DNA of 64,000 nt from an uncultured Bacilli bacterium (lineage in GTDB: Bacteria; Bacillota_I; Bacilli_A; RF39; UBA660). The translations under genes and the position numbers were made by a program. The stretch covers positions 62,001 to 126,000 of the forward strand of contig CAKPCH010000006.1 in NCBI GenBank assembly GCA_934141535.1, in the 5' to 3' direction. The notes below the pieces were generated by a model. The model was given only the letters and a program-made list of their open reading frames with translations, made no database searches and had not been told where the DNA came from. Below, one piece after another: positions 8,399-16,655 of the stretch (its first letter is position 1; each line of letters starts with the position of its first letter).

Positions 8399-10147
8399 AT
8401 GTGTGGAATCACAGGATATATAGGAAAAAAAGAAAATGCCATTAAAGTAGTTATAAATGGCTTAGAATCTTTAGAATATAGAGGATATGATTCTGCTGGA
8501 ATAGCATTCGTATCAAATAATTCAATAAAAACAATAAAAGAAAAAGGAAGAATCATAAATTTGAAGGAAAAATTAGATAAAAATATAAAATCTAATTTAG
8601 CAATAGGACATACTAGATGGGCAACACATGGGGGTGTTAGTAAAATAAATTCTCACCCACATACAGTAGGAAAATTCACTATAGTTCATAACGGTATAAT
8701 AGAAAATTATATTGAACTCAAAAATGAACTTATAAAAAATAATTATAAATTTAAAAGTCAAACAGATACAGAAATTGCATGTGCATATATAGATTATATA
8801 TATAAGACTGAGAAAGATATCTTAAAAACATTAAACAAAATAACAAAGATATTTAAGGGATCATATGCACTTGGAATAATATGTAGTGATGATTTAAATC
8901 ATTTATATGCAGTTAGATACTCAAGTCCACTTATAGTAGCACAAGGCATTCAAGAGAATTACATTGCATCAGACGTACCTGCTATATTAAAATATACTAA
9001 CAAATATATAATATTAGAAGACTTAGAGATTGCTAAAATAAGTAGTAATGATATTAAAGTTTTTGATACAAATTTAAAAGAAGTAAACAAAAAAATATTA
9101 ACTTTTAAAGGAGATAGTACAGAAGCTTTAAAATGTGGATATGAACATTATATGTTAAAAGAAATAAACGAAGAAGCAGATGTGTTTAAAAATACAATTG
9201 AAACAACAATTTTAGGAAACATAAACTTTTTAAAGTATAGTGCAATACATATAGTTGCATGTGGATCTGCTTATCATGCTGGATTAATTGGAAAATACTT
9301 AATTGAGAGAGATGCTATGATACCTGTATATGTAGAAGTTGCTAGTGAATATAGATACAAAAACAACTTTTTAACAAAAGATACTCTTGTAATATTTGTA
9401 TCACAATCAGGTGAAACTGCAGACACACTTGCATCATTAAAAATGGTTAAAGATAAAAATATTGATACATTAAGCATTGTAAATGTCAAAGAATCATCTA
9501 TAGCACGCGAATCAAAATATGTAATATACACGTGTGCCGGATGCGAAATAGCAGTTGCTACAACAAAAGCATATTTAGCACAAATAACAGTATTTGCAAT
9601 TATCGCAAATAAATTAGCTAAAAAGAAAAAAGATATAGATGTAAATAAAATATATAACTATCTAAAAGAATTAATTAATAAAAATTATGTGCCATTAGCA
9701 AAATCTATATATAACAATAAAAATATATTCTTTATAGGTAGAGGAATAGACTATGCCATCTGCATGGAAGGTTCACTTAAACTAAAAGAAATTTCTTATA
9801 TAAACAGTACTGCTTATCAAGCAGGAGAATTAAAACATGGAACAATATCACTTATAGAAAAAAATACACCAGTAATAGCTATTTGTACTGATGACAATTT
9901 ACTTGAAAAAACCATAAGTAATATAAAAGAAGTAAAGGCACGTGGTGCTTATGTAATATTTATAACTAATAGTGATGTTTCAGATTGCTTCTATGATGAG
10001 TTGATAAAAATACCAAAAATTGATTATGAACTACAACCAATATTAACAATTATCCCTTTACAATTATTAGCATACGAAGTAGCAAAATTAAATAATTGTG
10101 ATATTGACAAGCCAAGAAATTTAGCAAAATCTGTAACAGTAGAATAG
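8399..10147 (+). CDS. glmS: Glutamine-fructose-6-phosphate aminotransferase (isomerizing)
   Basis: GlmS makes glucosamine-6-phosphate from fructose-6-phosphate and glutamine, the first step to UDP-GlcNAc. The mature-type N-terminus CGITGYIG supplies the catalytic Cys. A class II glutaminase domain follows (GHTRWATHGG, SQTDTEIAC) and two SIS isomerase domains (ACGSAYHAG, SQSGETADT, KLKEISY), ending DKPRNLAKSVTVE. I start at 8399, 8 bases after GGAGG, giving 582 residues. An upstream ATG at 8303 lies inside the ribozyme and would add 32 unrelated residues before the catalytic Cys. Expression is expected to be controlled by the ribozyme. Confidence 0.97.
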   Translation: MCGITGYIGKKENAIKVVINGLESLEYRGYDSAGIAFVSNNSIKTIKEKGRIINLKEKLDKNIKSNLAIGHTRWATHGGVSKINSHPHTVGKFTIVHNGIIENYIELKNELIKNNYKFKSQTDTEIACAYIDYIYKTEKDILKTLNKITKIFKGSYALGIICSDDLNHLYAVRYSSPLIVAQGIQENYIASDVPAILKYTNKYIILEDLEIAKISSNDIKVFDTNLKEVNKKILTFKGDSTEALKCGYEHYMLKEINEEADVFKNTIETTILGNINFLKYSAIHIVACGSAYHAGLIGKYLIERDAMIPVYVEVASEYRYKNNFLTKDTLVIFVSQSGETADTLASLKMVKDKNIDTLSIVNVKESSIARESKYVIYTCAGCEIAVATTKAYLAQITVFAIIANKLAKKKKDIDVNKIYNYLKELINKNYVPLAKSIYNNKNIFFIGRGIDYAICMEGSLKLKEISYINSTAYQAGELKHGTISLIEKNTPVIAICTDDNLLEKTISNIKEVKARGAYVIFITNSDVSDCFYDELIKIPKIDYELQPILTIIPLQLLAYEVAKLNNCDIDKPRNLAKSVTVE

Positions 10148-10192
10148 AAAAAAAGCAAGTTTTAGTAAATATAATTACAAACTTGCTTTTTT
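10148..10192. terminator. Bidirectional terminator between glmS and cysS
   Basis: AAAAGCAAGTTT and AAACTTGCTTTT form a stem with an A-run on one side and a T-run on the other, so it can serve both convergent genes. Confidence 0.8.
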
Positions 10193-10193
10193 A

Positions 10194-11585
10194 TTATATT
10201 ATTTCAAATGAAGTGCCTTCCCTAGTATCTTTAATAATAATATTTTTATCCTTTAACTCTTGTCTAATACTATCTGCTAATTCATAGTTTTTATCAATCT
10301 TAGCTTGTTTTCTTTCTTCTATTTTCTCATTAATATACTTTAACAACTCTGAATCTATCTCTTTTTTATCTAACAAATTCAAACTTAAAACTTTATCAAA
10401 ATCTTCTATTAAATAAAGTTTAGTATTATTATTTAAATTACTTTTCAACACATCATAAAGTACTGTTATAGCATTTGCAGTATTTAAATCATTAGTTAAT
10501 GCATCAGTGAATTTTTTCTTATACTCCTCTACTTCACTATAATTAATTAAACTATCATCCTTATTTATATCTTTTATTCTACTTAAAATTTTATTATAAG
10601 TATTAGCACAACTATCAAGAGCAGAAAAACTAAATAGTAGTTGCTTATGGTAATGAGATTGCAAACACATAAATCTATAACTTAAAGGATTATAGCCCTT
10701 TTGTTCTAATAAGGATACAGTTAAAAACTCTCCTTTAGATTTACTCATCTTACCAGTTTCATCATTTAAATGTTCTGGGTGAAACCAATAATTACACCAT
10801 TTATGGCCTATATAACTTTCAGTTTGCGCTATTTCATTTGTATGATGTGGAAATATATTATCAACGCCACCACAATGAATATCTAAATATTCACCTAAAT
10901 TTTTAAGTGAAATACAAGAACACTCTATATGCCATCCAGGATATCCAACTCCCCATGGAGAATCCCATTTTAATTCTTGTGAATCAAATTTAGATTTTGT
11001 AAACCATAAAACAAAGTCGTTTTTATTTTTTTTATTTTGATCAACTTCAACATCATCTCTTACTGCTTCTTTTAAAGAGGAATCTGTATGATTTGTTAAA
11101 ACATAATAATTTTTTAATTTAGATGTATCAAAATAAACATTGCCACCTTTAAAATATGCATAACCATTATTTTCAAGTTTTTTAATAAACTCTATATAAT
11201 CATCAATCATGCTAGTTGCAGGTACTACAAGAGATGGCCATTTAATATTTAATTTATTACAATCACTCTTAAATGCATCAGTATACATCTTAGCAATTTC
11301 AAGAACAGATTTGTGCTCCCTCTTAGCACCCTTCAACATTTTATCCTCACCAGTATCAGCATCACTAGATAAATGACCAACATCAGTTATATTCATGCAT
11401 CTTTTTACATTATAGCCTATATAATTTAAAGTCTTTTCTAATATATCTTCCATTATATAAGTCCTTAAATTTCCAATGTGCGCATAATGATAAACAGTAG
11501 GACCACAAGTATACATAGTAACTTCATTTTTATTATTTGGTACAAACTCTTCTAAAGATCGAGTTAAAGTATTATAAAACTTCAT
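10194..11585 (-). CDS. cysS: Cysteine-tRNA ligase
   Basis: This class I synthetase charges tRNA-Cys. It shows the first zinc Cys and HIGH-type motif in CGPTVYHYAHIGN (27-39), zinc-site residues in WHIECS and DIHCGGVDNIFPHH, and the KMSKS loop GKMSKSKG. The C-terminal helical domain is present; 463 residues is normal. Unlike tyrS, leuS and glyS in this window, no T-box is visible upstream. Confidence 0.97.
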   Translation of the reverse strand: MKFYNTLTRSLEEFVPNNKNEVTMYTCGPTVYHYAHIGNLRTYIMEDILEKTLNYIGYNVKRCMNITDVGHLSSDADTGEDKMLKGAKREHKSVLEIAKMYTDAFKSDCNKLNIKWPSLVVPATSMIDDYIEFIKKLENNGYAYFKGGNVYFDTSKLKNYYVLTNHTDSSLKEAVRDDVEVDQNKKNKNDFVLWFTKSKFDSQELKWDSPWGVGYPGWHIECSCISLKNLGEYLDIHCGGVDNIFPHHTNEIAQTESYIGHKWCNYWFHPEHLNDETGKMSKSKGEFLTVSLLEQKGYNPLSYRFMCLQSHYHKQLLFSFSALDSCANTYNKILSRIKDINKDDSLINYSEVEEYKKKFTDALTNDLNTANAITVLYDVLKSNLNNNTKLYLIEDFDKVLSLNLLDKKEIDSELLKYINEKIEERKQAKIDKNYELADSIRQELKDKNIIIKDTREGTSFEII

Positions 11586-11654
11586 AAAATCACTTCCTAT
11601 TTAATTATATCATACATATTTATTATATTAACAAAAAAGTGTGAATAATCACAC

Positions 11655-13076
11655 CTATTTTGTTTTTACATATTCACCAGAATCTATTTTTTTACATTCA
11701 CCCATTATAGTGTTTTGTAAAGATTGAATAGATTCTAATAAATTAGTATTTGATTTATCTAAAACAGTAGAAAGTTCTTTTATATCAGACAATTTGTTAA
11801 ATGTATAGTTTATTAATTCGTAATTTACAAAATTAACATTATCACTTATCTCTTGCCATACTATGGTTTTACTTTCTCCATTTACCTTATGAACAAAGTT
11901 TTGTTTTGTAGTATATTTAAATAAATTTTTGTAATAAGGATTTATCTCTAAATCAGACATTGTTTTAATTTTTCCACTTTCTATATCTTTAGATAATTTA
12001 ATTGTGTTAAATTGAACAAAGTCAAGAGCTATAGCATCTACTTTTCCACTTTTAGTTTCTTTATAATTATCTAAAAGTAAATTAGATAAAACAATAATAT
12101 TATTAGAGTTATTAGCATTATATTGACCTATAGAATCTATTAATAAGATTGTATTATTTACATCATTTTCATTATAATCTTCAACTATTTCTCTAAAATC
12201 TTTATAAGAAACTTTATCAGAAACTAAATATCTTAAATTAATATAATTAACTAAATTTTTATTATTTTGAACATTTGAATTTACTTTTATAATTGATCCA
12301 GCTAAATCATATTTTTCATTGATACTTGAAACTACATCTATTTCAGATTTTTCTTCCATCTTTTCTTGTGCGATAGATAATGTTTCTTTTATGTAAGCTT
12401 TGTTATTTTGATTATTTGTTCTCTTATCAATTTTTTCTAACTTATCTTTTGCTACAAATTTAGAAGCAAAGTTAGCACCAACACGAGCATATGCTGAGGC
12501 TATAGCACGTGATGTATAACTTAAATCTCTTACTTCAAATTCTAATCCATCAAAATTAACTTTATCTTCAAGAACAAATAATTTATATAATGTATCAAAG
12601 TTAGATACTACTTCATTTTTATTATTTGATTTGCTTGCTTCTATTATGTTTGAAGTTAATAACTCTATCTTAGATAATATAATAGTGTCATCCTTATCGC
12701 AAATAGAACTTATTGATATCATATTTTGTTGATCTAACATTGCTTGTTCTAAAGTATCTAGAAAAGAATTAAAATCACTAATCATATTATCAGCATCTAT
12801 TCTTGCCTTGTATTTAGCTAACTCATCTATATTAGTTTTACCTTCACTATCTTTATAAGTTAAATCGTATAATCTAATCATTAAAGATGAGTTTAATACT
12901 AAATCATCATTTAAGCTAGGAAATGTTGATGATATACTTGAACTTGTAGATGCAACATATTCATTTTTACTACTGTTCTTTTTACTACATCCACTAAATC
13001 CACTTAAAAGTATAATTGATGCAGAAGCTGTAGCAAACATTTTTTTTATTAATTTTTCATTTATTTTTAATTTCAT
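11655..13076 (-). CDS. Predicted lipoprotein of unknown function
   Basis: A basic N-terminus, hydrophobic segment and lipobox-like FSGC (Cys near residue 30) predict a membrane-anchored lipoprotein. The mature part, about 440 residues, is Ser/Asn/Asp/Lys-rich, largely helical in appearance and contains only two further Cys. I recognise no domain. It is probably monocistronic, with a strong promoter (TTGACA-17-TAATAT) directly upstream and GGGGGA before the ATG. Confidence 0.85.
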   Translation of the reverse strand: MKLKINEKLIKKMFATASASIILLSGFSGCSKKNSSKNEYVASTSSSISSTFPSLNDDLVLNSSLMIRLYDLTYKDSEGKTNIDELAKYKARIDADNMISDFNSFLDTLEQAMLDQQNMISISSICDKDDTIILSKIELLTSNIIEASKSNNKNEVVSNFDTLYKLFVLEDKVNFDGLEFEVRDLSYTSRAIASAYARVGANFASKFVAKDKLEKIDKRTNNQNNKAYIKETLSIAQEKMEEKSEIDVVSSINEKYDLAGSIIKVNSNVQNNKNLVNYINLRYLVSDKVSYKDFREIVEDYNENDVNNTILLIDSIGQYNANNSNNIIVLSNLLLDNYKETKSGKVDAIALDFVQFNTIKLSKDIESGKIKTMSDLEINPYYKNLFKYTTKQNFVHKVNGESKTIVWQEISDNVNFVNYELINYTFNKLSDIKELSTVLDKSNTNLLESIQSLQNTIMGECKKIDSGEYVKTK

Positions 13077-13101
13077 ACTAAATCCCCCTTAGTTGAGGTA
13101 T

Positions 13102-13130
13102 ATATTATCACAATAATGATAAATTGTCAA
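13102..13130 (-). promoter_or_regulatory. SigA-type promoter of the 11655-13076 lipoprotein gene
   Basis: TTGACA (13125-13130), 17-base spacer, TAATAT (13102-13107). Confidence 0.7.
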
Positions 13131-13172
13131 TATTGCTATATATTATAGAAACTAATGTTGTCTTATATTTCA

Positions 13173-13973
13173 TTATATGTTAAATACTGTAAAATCTAAA
13201 CAGTTGTTTTTGATTTTGTCCATGTCCTTTTCATATATTAAACAAAATAAATCAGATATATTCTCTTTTGGTATTTTGAATACTAAATTTTTATTTCTAT
13301 TTTTACCTTCTTTAAAACCACTTCTTGAAATTCTTCCTTCTATTGATACATTAATAATATTATTTTCAAGTAAATGAAGAAATTTTTCAAAAGAAATAAG
13401 TTCATATATATTTAAACTATAATATCTATAGTGGTCTATTCCATCAATCACTTTTTTACTAGCATATACGAGTGCTAAAGATGATAATTTAACCTCTAAA
13501 TGTGTTTTAATGGTATCAAAATCTACGAATACTTCATTTTCTAGAACATTAAAATCAACGTCGTATACTACAAGAAGTAATTTTTTGCTGTTATAATCAA
13601 GTTTTAATTCAAAAAAATATTTATCATTAACAAGAGTTGGATTGTTAATTTTTAAATTTGCCATCAATGTTTTCTTATCTTTATATTTTCTATCATTTTT
13701 TCCATATTTTTGTAAAAGGTTATTCATCTCATACAATGATGGGCCGTCAAAAGCAAGTGAAAAGAGTGTTATAGGATATCTGCTGTATCTAGTAGTACAT
13801 TTTATTTCTGTGCCACGATAATCTGGAAAAAACAAGCTATCTGGTTGTTTATTTAATTGCCTTTCAAATGTAAGACCCACACCACTTGTGTTAGTTGCGA
13901 CAGTCTTTAACCAACCCTTTTTAGAAATTATTTTAAAATTATTAATCAAATTATCATATTTCTCATTTTTCAT
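13173..13973 (-). CDS. MvaI/BcnI-family type II restriction endonuclease, solitary
   Basis: The N-terminal half carries the family signature: GVGLTFERQL, then PDYRGTEIKC containing the D-X(n)-E-X-K catalytic core, followed by YSRYPITLFSLAFDGP. MvaI and BcnI cut CC(W/S)GG as monomers and are related in fold to the mismatch nickase MutH. The length of 266 residues is typical. No methyltransferase gene is adjacent or elsewhere in the window, so this is not a normal R-M pair here. It sits directly beside a tRNA pair and a broken tRNA copy, a common acquisition site. A strong AGGAGG precedes the ATG. Specificity cannot be read from sequence. Confidence 0.8.
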   Translation of the reverse strand: MKNEKYDNLINNFKIISKKGWLKTVATNTSGVGLTFERQLNKQPDSLFFPDYRGTEIKCTTRYSRYPITLFSLAFDGPSLYEMNNLLQKYGKNDRKYKDKKTLMANLKINNPTLVNDKYFFELKLDYNSKKLLLVVYDVDFNVLENEVFVDFDTIKTHLEVKLSSLALVYASKKVIDGIDHYRYYSLNIYELISFEKFLHLLENNIINVSIEGRISRSGFKEGKNRNKNLVFKIPKENISDLFCLIYEKDMDKIKNNCLDFTVFNI

Positions 13974-14139
13974 TAATTTACCTCCTTACATTGATTTATA
14001 ATTTTTATTATTTTCCTTAAAATGCCAAAAAATTAACCTTTACGGTTAATTCAATTTATTAATTTTTACTTACTACTTTGTGCAAATTTTGATATTTTTA
14101 ATGTTTATTTTTTGAATTTTTTTATACATAATCGAAACT
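13974..14139. other. Gene-free stretch between the endonuclease gene and the tRNA remnant
   Basis: AT-rich. It holds the endonuclease ribosome-binding site and a short perfect hairpin ATTAACC-TTTAC-GGTTAAT (about 14032-14050). Nothing else recognised. Confidence 0.5.
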
Positions 14140-14177
14140 TGGTAGAGGCTCAAAAAACGGGCGGTCGTAGGTTCGAG
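14140..14177 (+). pseudogene. Broken tRNA copy (inverted fragment of the neighbouring CAT tRNA)
   Basis: Bases 14158-14177 (CGGGCGGTCGTAGGTTCGAG) match the anticodon-stem, variable-loop and T-arm segment of the tRNA at 14322-14398 for 20 of 20 bases, but on the opposite strand. Upstream, GGTAGAG and GCTCA resemble its D-arm and anticodon loop with a deletion. The 3' acceptor is missing, so it is not a functional tRNA. Confidence 0.75.
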
Positions 14178-14186
14178 AATTTATAT

Positions 14187-14218
14187 AAAAATTCTTTGAA
14201 TTATACTTCAAAGAATTT
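14187..14218 (-). terminator. Intrinsic terminator of the tRNA pair
   Basis: AATTCTTTGAA-GTATAA-TTCAAAGAATTTTT: an 11-base perfect stem ending in a T-run, just after tRNA-Leu. Confidence 0.85.
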
Positions 14219-14228
14219 GTTTACTTTT

Positions 14229-14313
14229 TGGTGCGAGCGAAGGGACTTGAACCCCCATGCCTTGCGGCGCTAGATCCTAAGTCTAGTGCGTCTGCCAATT
14301 TCGCCACGCTCGC
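14229..14313 (-). tRNA. tRNA-Leu (anticodon TAG)
   Basis: Acceptor stems GCGAGCG/CGCTCGC pair fully, discriminator A, CCA encoded. The anticodon loop CTTAGGA gives TAG. The long variable arm (GCGCCGCAAGGCATG region) is that of a class II leucine tRNA. 85 bases including CCA. Confidence 0.95.
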
Positions 14314-14321
14314 ACAAAAAA

Positions 14322-14398
14322 TGGTGGATCTTGTAGGACTCGAACCTACGACCGCCCGGTTATGAGCCGGATGCTCTAACCAACTGAGCTAAAGATCC
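14322..14398 (-). tRNA. tRNA with CAT anticodon, probably tRNA-Ile2 (lysidine type)
   Basis: GGATCTT/AAGATCC acceptor stem, T-arm GTAGGTTCGAGTCCTAC, anticodon loop CTCATAA and encoded CCA. The body (GGATCTTTAGCTCAGTTGG) resembles from memory the Ile-CAU tRNAs of Bacillus/Mycoplasma more than elongator Met, so the C34 is probably modified by TilS to read AUA. Elongator Met cannot be excluded. Confidence 0.85.
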
Positions 14399-14410
14399 AT
14401 CGACTTATTT

Positions 14411-14439
14411 AATATATCATATATTTTTGTAACTTGCAA
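14411..14439 (-). promoter_or_regulatory. Promoter of the tRNA pair
   Basis: TTGCAA (14434-14439), 17-base spacer, TATATT (14411-14416), ending 13 bases before the first tRNA base. Confidence 0.7.
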
Positions 14440-14601
14440 TACTTTTTTAAAAAAATATTCAAAAAATAAAATAATCTAGTTTGCATTCGCACAATTGATA
14501 TATATTAATATAATACACTTTTAATACCACTTATTAAAAATAACTGATTAATTACACAATAAAAAAAGAAAATTATGCTAATGACAAAAATTTTTTAAAA
14601 T

Positions 14602-14624
14602 AAAAAAGCATAATAGCTTTTTAT
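14602..14624 (-). terminator. Intrinsic terminator after the 14621-15040 gene
   Basis: AAAAAGC-TATTAT-GCTTTTTTA overlapping the stop codon. Confidence 0.65.
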
Positions 14625-15040
14625 TTTTGTATCATATTTAATAGGTTTATCTTAAACATATCTTTTTCAGCATGTTGCTTTGAAACCATTACTCCCTTAT
14701 AAGTGACAAGTTCAGAAGCATGTCCCTCACTTAATATTTCGTGAGGCTCGAATTTGTCTAACATAACGATTTTTTCGTTTTCATAAACTATATAATATAA
14801 TTTTATATCTCCGTGAACTTTAGAAAACATAGCATCCGTAGGTAATTTAAGCTCATATGTAATAGTATTATTTGATTGATTTGTAGAAATAACCTTACCT
14901 AAAAGCTTTCCTTCTTTCAATGAGGGATAGTATTCAAAATAAAGCTTTTTATAAGCAAGCATATTATACTTCTTTATTGATCTTTCAAGCTTTTTAAACT
15001 CATTCTCATTTACATAATCAAAAATATATGCATCTTTCAT
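14621..15040 (-). CDS. Protein of unknown function
   Basis: I do not recognise this 139-residue soluble protein. It starts with a charged helical part (NENEFKKLERSIKKYN) and continues with an alternating beta-type pattern (GKVISTNQSNNTITYELKL). There is no signal peptide or membrane helix. It has its own promoter (TTGACA-18-TACTAT), a strong AGGAGGTG before the ATG and its own terminator, so it is an independently expressed gene. Confidence 0.8.
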   Translation of the reverse strand: MKDAYIFDYVNENEFKKLERSIKKYNMLAYKKLYFEYYPSLKEGKLLGKVISTNQSNNTITYELKLPTDAMFSKVHGDIKLYYIVYENEKIVMLDKFEPHEILSEGHASELVTYKGVMVSKQHAEKDMFKINLLNMIQK

Positions 15041-15077
15041 AGTTCACCTCCTATATTGACTCTATTCTACTATAAAT

Positions 15078-15107
15078 ATAGTAACACATAACAAGTATCT
15101 TTGTCAA
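15078..15107 (-). promoter_or_regulatory. SigA-type promoter of the 14621-15040 gene
   Basis: TTGACA (15102-15107), 18-base spacer, TACTAT (15078-15083). Confidence 0.65.
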
Positions 15108-15117
15108 ACACAAAGCG

Positions 15118-15147
15118 GCAAAAAAAGTGTTAAAAAACACTTTTTTA
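15118..15147 (-). terminator. Intrinsic terminator after the 15145-16563 gene
   Basis: AAAAAAGTGT-TTTTTA-ACACTTTTTT overlapping the stop codon. Confidence 0.8.
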
Positions 15148-16563
15148 TACTTCCTTTACATTTCCAGTAAATTTGTATCCCTTACCGATTAAAGCAGTAT
15201 CAACTTTGGTATTTGACCATTTTATATCAGTAAATCCTTTTTCTGTTTTACATTTTTTATATCTATAATATGTAACGTTTTCATAAACTGGGATTTTGAT
15301 AGTCTCATAAATTGGAGTTTTTATTTCCTCTACCTTCTCTACAGTTCTATAACCATAAACTGGTACCTCTTGTTCTTGATATACATCAATAGTTTGATAT
15401 ACATCTTTTTCTCTAGTTTTTTCAACTACGTCATATACATCTTTTATTAAATATTTTCTCCAAGTATACATTGTTTCATCTTCACAATAAGAACAAGTCT
15501 TAATTGTATCTGTACTAATTATTTTATATTTAACGGTAGATGTATTTGCAGGTATTTGTGATAAAGTTCCTGTTCCAATTTCATCTGTTTCTTCTTCTAC
15601 CTGCCCTACTACTACATTTTCAGTATATTTTTCTGTTGTTGTTCCAACTTTAACATCCTTAGTTCCAACTTTTACTAATTTTGTGCTGTAACCACTAATG
15701 TATTTTTCTGTAACTTCTTTCTTAATCGTTTCTATCTTAGTAGAAGCTTGAATTTTAACTTCATTATATTTAACAACTTCTTTTTCAGTTTTTGTTTCTA
15801 CCTTAGTATTTTCATCACTAGTTACTTTATCTTTTTGCCATTTAGACCATGCATTACAAGTAGTACAATCTTCCTTAATAAATTTATATTCATATAAATA
15901 TTTTTTATTAATTGGTGGATTATCTTCACCACAAGATTTATCATACTCTTCTTTACTTACCACTATACCATTCTTATCATAATATTTACCACTTACAACT
16001 TGACAGCTGTATTTATCTGGATTTGGAGTTGGTGTTGGATTATATTTTTCTTCTTCTCTTTTTGTTGTTTCACTTGGTGTAGTAATTTGTTTCTCACAAA
16101 CTCCACCTTTACAATAAGAATAACATCCAAGATATACAATTATATAATCTTCAACATCACCACAACTTAAATTAACCTTTAATCTATACTCTTCAGTATA
16201 CTTTGTCATTTCAACGTAAGATCTATCAGCATTACATTCTTTACCATTTTTATCTTTCATTTTTAAAACTAAATGTAAATCATACATTTCACGTAATGTT
16301 AATTTTTTACTCTCACCAACTACTTGAGGCATTCTCTCATCTGTAAAATAACCTATAGCGGCCTCTTTCATACGCCCTACATTATTTGCGAATACTTCAT
16401 CATATAAAACTGATAATCTTTCTAAATCAAAATTACCATATTTTTTATCTAGGTCCCATTTGGTGGGAAAAATCCATAACATTAAAAATACAAATAATAA
16501 TACTAATAATAATGTTAGGAAAAAACTTTTAAATGAAAATTTTTCTTTTCTTTCTTCGTACAT
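15145..16563 (-). CDS. Membrane-anchored extracellular repetitive protein, function unknown
   Basis: A short basic N-terminus and one membrane helix (about residues 11-32) precede a secreted part of about 440 residues. It contains two Cys-pair/aromatic blocks (CTTCNAWSKW and CSYCEDETMYTW) that recall thrombospondin-type motifs. A long stretch of alternating Val/Tyr/Lys/Glu repeats follows (VYDVVEKTREKDVYQ, VYGYRTVEKVEEI, PVYENVTYYRY), likely beta strands. A Pro/Thr linker sits near residue 175. I start at 16563, 7 bases after GAGGGGGAG; a longer frame to 16605 adds 14 residues without a ribosome-binding site. No function is assigned. Confidence 0.82.
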   Translation of the reverse strand: MYEERKEKFSFKSFFLTLLLVLLFVFLMLWIFPTKWDLDKKYGNFDLERLSVLYDEVFANNVGRMKEAAIGYFTDERMPQVVGESKKLTLREMYDLHLVLKMKDKNGKECNADRSYVEMTKYTEEYRLKVNLSCGDVEDYIIVYLGCYSYCKGGVCEKQITTPSETTKREEEKYNPTPTPNPDKYSCQVVSGKYYDKNGIVVSKEEYDKSCGEDNPPINKKYLYEYKFIKEDCTTCNAWSKWQKDKVTSDENTKVETKTEKEVVKYNEVKIQASTKIETIKKEVTEKYISGYSTKLVKVGTKDVKVGTTTEKYTENVVVGQVEEETDEIGTGTLSQIPANTSTVKYKIISTDTIKTCSYCEDETMYTWRKYLIKDVYDVVEKTREKDVYQTIDVYQEQEVPVYGYRTVEKVEEIKTPIYETIKIPVYENVTYYRYKKCKTEKGFTDIKWSNTKVDTALIGKGYKFTGNVKEV

Positions 16564-16593
16564 AAGCGACTCCCCCTCATTTAGATGTGAATT

Positions 16594-16622
16594 ATGATAA
16601 CACATTATATGCTTTTTGTCAA
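16594..16622 (-). promoter_or_regulatory. SigA-type promoter of the 15145-16563 gene
   Basis: TTGACA (16617-16622), 17-base spacer, TATCAT (16594-16599). Confidence 0.7.
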
Positions 16623-16632
16623 CATTTACAAA

Positions 16633-16655
16633 TAAAAAGAACTATTTAATAGTTC
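16633..16655 (-). terminator. Intrinsic terminator after tyrS
   Basis: GAACTAT-TAA-ATAGTTC then TTTTT, overlapping the end of tyrS. Confidence 0.8.

Noticed and set aside
14322..14398. Firm call of elongator tRNA-Met
   Set aside because: The tRNA body is closer to Ile-CAU tRNAs as far as recalled; left as CAT anticodon, probably Ile2.
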